Part shown: one piece after another, positions 6,136-9,022 of the stretch
How positions within the stretch are numbered: position 1 is the first letter of the stretch
Layout of the letters: every line of letters starts with the position of its first letter
Assembly (NCBI GenBank): GCA_947481355.1
Contig: CANKGM010000066.1
Span: 1 to 9,022 of the forward strand
DNA from: Chitinophagaceae bacterium
GTDB taxonomy: Bacteria > Bacteroidota > Bacteroidia > Chitinophagales > Chitinophagaceae
Length of the DNA stretch: 9,022 bases
Reading direction: 5' to 3'
Position numbers and translations under genes: made by a program
The notes under the pieces: generated by a model
What the model was told of the DNA's origin: nothing
What the model saw: the letters and a program-made list of their open reading frames with translations, nothing else
Databases searched by the model: none

Positions 6136-7446
6136 TTAATTAAGTGAAGCTCTTCCTATACTTTCATAATGAAACCCTAGCGACTTTATAGAAGCCACAT
6201 CAAAAAGATTTCTACCATCAAAGATGACTTTATGTTTCATACTATTAACAATCTTAATAAAATCAGGCGTCCTAAACTCATTCCATTCTGTTGCAATAAT
6301 CAATGCATCAGCATTTAACAGGGCATCATATTGATTTTCGGCAAATGCTATTTTATCACCCATTAGCCTTTTCACATTGGGCATTGCTTCAGGATCAAAT
6401 ACAGTCACTGTTGCCCCTTGTTCTAGCAAGGCATCAATCATATACAAAGCAGGGGCTTCACGAATATCATCGGTATTCGGTTTAAATGCCAATCCCCAAA
6501 TAGCAAATTGTTTTCCTTTTAGTGCATTATTAAAATACGATTCGATCTTAGGTAATAAGTGCAACTTTTGTTTTTCATTAACCTCCATTACAGCGGTTAG
6601 AATCTTGAAATCATAATTGACTTCATTAGAACTCTTTACTAGAGCTTGTACATCTTTTGGGAAACAACTTCCTCCATATCCAATTCCGGGGAAGAGAAAT
6701 CGTTTTCCGATACGAGCATCACTTCCTATACCAAGCCTTACCATATCCACATCAGCGCCTAGTCGTTCACATAATTGTGCAACTTCATTCATAAAAGAAA
6801 TCTTAGTAGCCAAGAATGAGTTAGCTGCATATTTTGTAAGTTCAGCAGATCGGATATCCATAAAGATTAACGGATTTCCAGATCGCACAAATGGGGCATA
6901 CAATTCATTCATTAATTTTTTGGCTCTATCCGAGGCAGTTCCAATCACTACACGATCTGGCTTCATGAAATCCTCCACAGCAACTCCTTCACGAAGAAAC
7001 TCTGGGTTAGATACCACATCAAACTCACAAACAATATTTTTTGCAATAGCTTGATGAACTTTTTCGGCAGTACCAACTGGCACCGTACTCTTATCTACCA
7101 CCACCACATAATCCTTGATAATTTTTCCCAATTCTGAGGCAACACCAAGAACATAGCTGAGGTCAGCTGAACCATCCTCACCAGGAGGGGTAGGTAATGC
7201 GAGGAATAGAATTTTAGCACCTTGAATACCTTCTAATAAATTTGATGTAAAATTTAATCTGCCCTCTTTAAGGTTACGCAGAAACAACTTCTCTAATCCA
7301 GGTTCGTAAATTGTAATCTCACCCGATTTTAAACGATCAACTTTTTTTTGATCGATATCAACACAAATTACCTCATTACCAGTTTCAGCGAAACACGTTC
7401 CTGTAACAAGTCCAACATAACCAGTTCCGATGACAGCAATTTTCAT
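6136..7446 (-). CDS. ugd: UDP-glucose 6-dehydrogenase
   Basis: The 436-residue cytoplasmic enzyme oxidises UDP-glucose to UDP-glucuronate with two NAD. GTGYVG is at residues 7-12, YEPGLE at 47-52, DKSTVPVGT at 118-126, NPEFLREG at 147-154, the catalytic-site Lys205 in ELTKYAANSFLATKISF, and the nucleophile Cys261 in YGGSCFPKD. FGxAFKPNTDDIREAP-like residues (here GLAFKPNTDDIR) mark the C-terminal domain. All key residues are present and the length is normal. It is 8 bases after the aminotransferase gene and directly feeds the next gene, uxs. It is clearly different from the TviB-type dehydrogenase two genes downstream, which has GGHCIGVDP at the nucleophile. Confidence -1.
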   Translation of the reverse strand: MKIAVIGTGYVGLVTGTCFAETGNEVICVDIDQKKVDRLKSGEITIYEPGLEKLFLRNLKEGRLNFTSNLLEGIQGAKILFLALPTPPGEDGSADLSYVLGVASELGKIIKDYVVVVDKSTVPVGTAEKVHQAIAKNIVCEFDVVSNPEFLREGVAVEDFMKPDRVVIGTASDRAKKLMNELYAPFVRSGNPLIFMDIRSAELTKYAANSFLATKISFMNEVAQLCERLGADVDMVRLGIGSDARIGKRFLFPGIGYGGSCFPKDVQALVKSSNEVNYDFKILTAVMEVNEKQKLHLLPKIESYFNNALKGKQFAIWGLAFKPNTDDIREAPALYMIDALLEQGATVTVFDPEAMPNVKRLMGDKIAFAENQYDALLNADALIIATEWNEFRTPDFIKIVNSMKHKVIFDGRNLFDVASIKSLGFHYESIGRASLN

Positions 7447-7454
7447 AGCTAACT

Positions 7455-8585
7455 TTATTTATTGATAAAATGTAAAACATGTGTTGTGATGTAATCAATT
7501 TGCTCATCATCCATTTCTGTATGTATTGGCAAGGAGACAACTCTCTCTGTAAGCCAATCTGTGATAGGCAAATCAACTTCAGGGAGTTCTAAAAATGAAA
7601 ACATCAATTGCTTATGTGCAGGCACCGGATAATATATCATAGCAGGTATCTGCTGGCTGCTTAAATAATTAACTAATCCATCTCGATCCACCCCATCCAA
7701 CTTCAAGGTATATTGATGAAATACATGAGTATTGTTTTTGGCAATAATCGGTGTAGTAATCTTTGCATGGTTAGTAAACGCTTTATTGTATCGCTCCGCT
7801 ACATTTCTTCTAGCTTGGTTATACGCATCAAGATGCTTGAGTTTAATATTCAAAATGGCAGCTTGCATACTGTCTAACCTTGAATTACACCCAACAAGGT
7901 CATGGTAATAGCGCTTACTTTGTCCATGATTAGCAATCATCTTTATTCTATCTGCTAACGCTTGATCCTTTGTAAATATTGCTCCGCCATCCCCAAATGC
8001 ACCGAGATTCTTAGATGGGAAGAATGAAGTACATCCAATGTCTCCAATTGCACCAGTCATATAGGTCTGCCCATTACTGAACTGAATTGAGGCACCAATA
8101 GCTTGTGCATTATCTTCAATCACAAAGAGATTAAACTCTTGGGCAATGGCCATAATTTCTTCCATTGCGGCAGATTGACCATAAAGATGGACCGGTACAA
8201 TAGCCTTGGTCTTAGCCGTAATAGCACTTCGAATCGCCATTGGATCTATGCAGAATGTGTCGGGATTAACATCTACAAAGACTGGCTTAAGCCTCAACAG
8301 GGCCATCACTTCGGTGGTTGCGATATACGTAAAAGATGGCGTTATAATCTCATCACCAGGCTGTAAACCCAGCGCCATCATGGCAATTTGCAGGGCATCC
8401 GTACCATTTGCACAAGGAATAACATGCTCAATTCCGAGGAAAGTAGATAGGTTTTTAGAAAAATCCTGCACTGCAGGTCCATTGATAAATGCCGTATTCT
8501 CCATGACAGCTAACACAGCCGCGTCAACCTCAGATTTTATACTGAGATACTGTCTTTTTAAATCTACCATTTGGATAGGCACCAT
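7455..8585 (-). CDS. DegT/DnrJ/EryC1/StrS-family sugar aminotransferase
   Basis: This 376-residue PLP enzyme belongs to the family that transfers an amino group, usually from glutamate, to a keto group of a nucleotide sugar. PLP-site residues are visible: NGTDAL at 60-65, Asp158 and Gln161 in EDNAQAIGA (157-165), and the PLP lysine Lys192 in SFFPSKNLGAFGDGG. The N-terminal IQMVDLKRQY and the SFFPSKNLG form are most like the WbpE/WlbE subgroup, which aminates UDP-3-keto-GlcNAcA, but the WbpB oxidase and WbpD acetyltransferase that this pathway needs are absent here, so the substrate is open. It is the first gene of the operon. ATG 8585 is chosen over the Met at residue 6 because the family normally has a few residues before MVDL. 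Confidence -1.
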   Translation of the reverse strand: MVPIQMVDLKRQYLSIKSEVDAAVLAVMENTAFINGPAVQDFSKNLSTFLGIEHVIPCANGTDALQIAMMALGLQPGDEIITPSFTYIATTEVMALLRLKPVFVDVNPDTFCIDPMAIRSAITAKTKAIVPVHLYGQSAAMEEIMAIAQEFNLFVIEDNAQAIGASIQFSNGQTYMTGAIGDIGCTSFFPSKNLGAFGDGGAIFTKDQALADRIKMIANHGQSKRYYHDLVGCNSRLDSMQAAILNIKLKHLDAYNQARRNVAERYNKAFTNHAKITTPIIAKNNTHVFHQYTLKLDGVDRDGLVNYLSSQQIPAMIYYPVPAHKQLMFSFLELPEVDLPITDWLTERVVSLPIHTEMDDEQIDYITTHVLHFINK

Positions 8586-8603
8586 ACGCTTTAATTAGGA
8601 ACA

Positions 8604-8611
8604 CGAAGGTA
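8604..8611 (-). promoter_or_regulatory. possible -7 element (TACCTTCG) of the nucleotide-sugar operon
   Basis: The minus strand reads TACCTTCG, one mismatch from TAnnTTTG, and would give a leader of about 12-15 bases before the aminotransferase ATG. No TTTG lies at the expected upstream distance. It is offered because the operon must start in this 84-bp region, but it is a weak match. Confidence -1.
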
Positions 8612-8630
8612 AGAAAAATAGGCGGTAGAC

Positions 8631-8663
8631 TGCATAACATCGTAGCTTTGCTACGAAAATGCA
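8631..8663. repeat. two-part inverted repeat (hairpin) before waaA
   Basis: A perfect 7-bp stem TCGTAGC / GCTACGA with loop TTT spans 8640-8656. Outer arms TGCAT (8631-8635) and ATGCA (8659-8663) also pair, across an asymmetric 4 x 2 base internal loop. The structure ends 6 bases before the waaA ATG. There is no T-run after it in either direction, so it is not a typical terminator. An operator in the divergent promoter region, or an mRNA-leader hairpin, are the likelier readings. Confidence -1.
8643..8650 (+). promoter_or_regulatory. possible -7 element (TAGCTTTG) of the waaA promoter
   Basis: TAGCTTTG matches the Bacteroidota -7 consensus TAnnTTTG and is correctly placed to give a leader of about 13-16 bases before ATG 8670. 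It lies within the inner stem-loop of the inverted repeat. A TTTG -33 element is missing at the expected spacing, so the call is tentative. Confidence -1.
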
Positions 8664-8669
8664 TCTCGC

Positions 8670-9022
8670 ATGACGATTCTTTATAATATCTTCCTAATAC
8701 TCTATATCCTCCTCATTAGACTGGCATCCTTATGGAATGAAAAAGCACAACTTTGGTTGGCTGGCAGGAAAGATTTCAAAACGAAAATCACAAGTGCACT
8801 TTTATCTAACAATGGACCAATCATTTGGATGCATTGTGCTTCACTTGGAGAGTTTGAACAAGGAAGAGAATTACTCGAAAGGATAAAACTAAAATATCCC
8901 GGGCACCGAATTTTACTTACTTTTTTCTCACCTTCTGGTTTTGAGGCTAAAAAAAATTATGCCCAAGCAGATATGATTTTTTATCTCCCTCTAGACGGAA
9001 AAAGCAATGCCAAATTTCTAAT
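8670..9022 (+). CDS. waaA: 3-deoxy-D-manno-octulosonic acid (Kdo) transferase, N-terminal part
   Basis: The first 117 codons of a Kdo transferase are visible and the rest is cut by the right edge. The enzyme adds Kdo from CMP-Kdo to the lipid A precursor at the cytoplasmic face of the inner membrane. Residues 3-22 form a hydrophobic membrane anchor, followed by LWLAGRKDF (28-36), the WaaA hallmark. The segment IWMHCASLGEFEQGR at 52-66 contains the Glu61 expected to be the catalytic base, and TFFSPSGFEAKKNY at 84-97 and YLPLD at 105-109 also match the family. ATG 8670 is the only in-frame ATG, with an in-frame stop at 8643. The gene is divergent from the nucleotide-sugar operon, so two envelope-polysaccharide units share one promoter region. 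It confirms a Gram-negative, lipid A-producing cell. Confidence -1.
   Translation, partial: MTILYNIFLILYILLIRLASLWNEKAQLWLAGRKDFKTKITSALLSNNGPIIWMHCASLGEFEQGRELLERIKLKYPGHRILLTFFSPSGFEAKKNYAQADMIFYLPLDGKSNAKFL

Noticed and set aside
6617..7054. Open frame of 145 codons on the plus strand inside ugd
   Set aside because: It is antisense to a gene with full family motifs, has a Ser/Thr/Arg-rich composition typical of reverse frames, and no promoter or recognisable domain.
8206..8598. Open frame of 130 codons on the plus strand over the 5' end of the aminotransferase
   Set aside because: It mirrors the aminotransferase codons, has no recognisable motif and no promoter. It is a shadow frame.
8631..8663. 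Rho-independent terminator
   Set aside because: The inverted repeat has no T-run following it on either strand and lies upstream of two divergent genes, where a terminator is not expected.
1..9022. Mobile element, CRISPR array, toxin-antitoxin pair or defence system
   Set aside because: No transposase, integrase, repeat-spacer pattern or defence domain is seen, and composition looks uniform across the window. The small coiled-coil gene has no partner that would suggest a toxin-antitoxin pair.

Overview
The window looks like a chromosomal piece of a member of the Bacteroidota, possibly of the Cytophagales type, although the class is a guess. The evidence is AT-rich DNA, no Shine-Dalgarno sequence before the genes, promoter elements of the TTTG / TAnnTTTG kind characteristic of this phylum, and protein variants typical of it. 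No tRNA, rRNA, CRISPR array, insertion sequence or phage gene is visible, and no stretch longer than about 110 bases lacks a gene.

Positions 1-946 (minus strand) hold a two-gene unit: an OsmC-family redox protein followed by the 5' part of a MetZ-like homocysteine-forming sulfhydrylase that runs off the left edge. A 111-bp divergent region separates it from a small plus-strand gene (1058-1360) for a roughly 100-residue coiled-coil protein of unknown role. This gene has the clearest promoter in the window, and the promoter sits so close to the start codon that the mRNA may be leaderless.

Positions 1357-8585 (minus strand) form one compact operon of seven genes with gaps of 1 to 13 bases. In transcription order they are a DegT/DnrJ-type sugar aminotransferase, UDP-glucose 6-dehydrogenase (ugd), UDP-glucuronate decarboxylase (uxs), a TviB-type UDP-N-acetylhexosamine dehydrogenase, and rfbB, rfbC and rfbD of the dTDP-L-rhamnose pathway. 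Together they would supply UDP-glucuronate, UDP-xylose, a UDP-N-acetylhexosaminuronate, dTDP-rhamnose and probably an amino sugar for surface polysaccharide or LPS. Both ends of the operon lie inside the window. It contains no glycosyltransferase, flippase or polymerase, and no rfbA, so it is a precursor-supply cassette.

Positions 8586-8669 are a divergent promoter region with a notable hairpin. From 8670 the plus strand encodes the N-terminus of Kdo transferase (waaA), the enzyme that adds Kdo to lipid A, cut by the right edge.

I see no convincing new biological system. The points most worth a second look are the coiled-coil gene with its start-overlapping promoter, the palindrome in front of waaA, and the unusual composition of the sugar operon.
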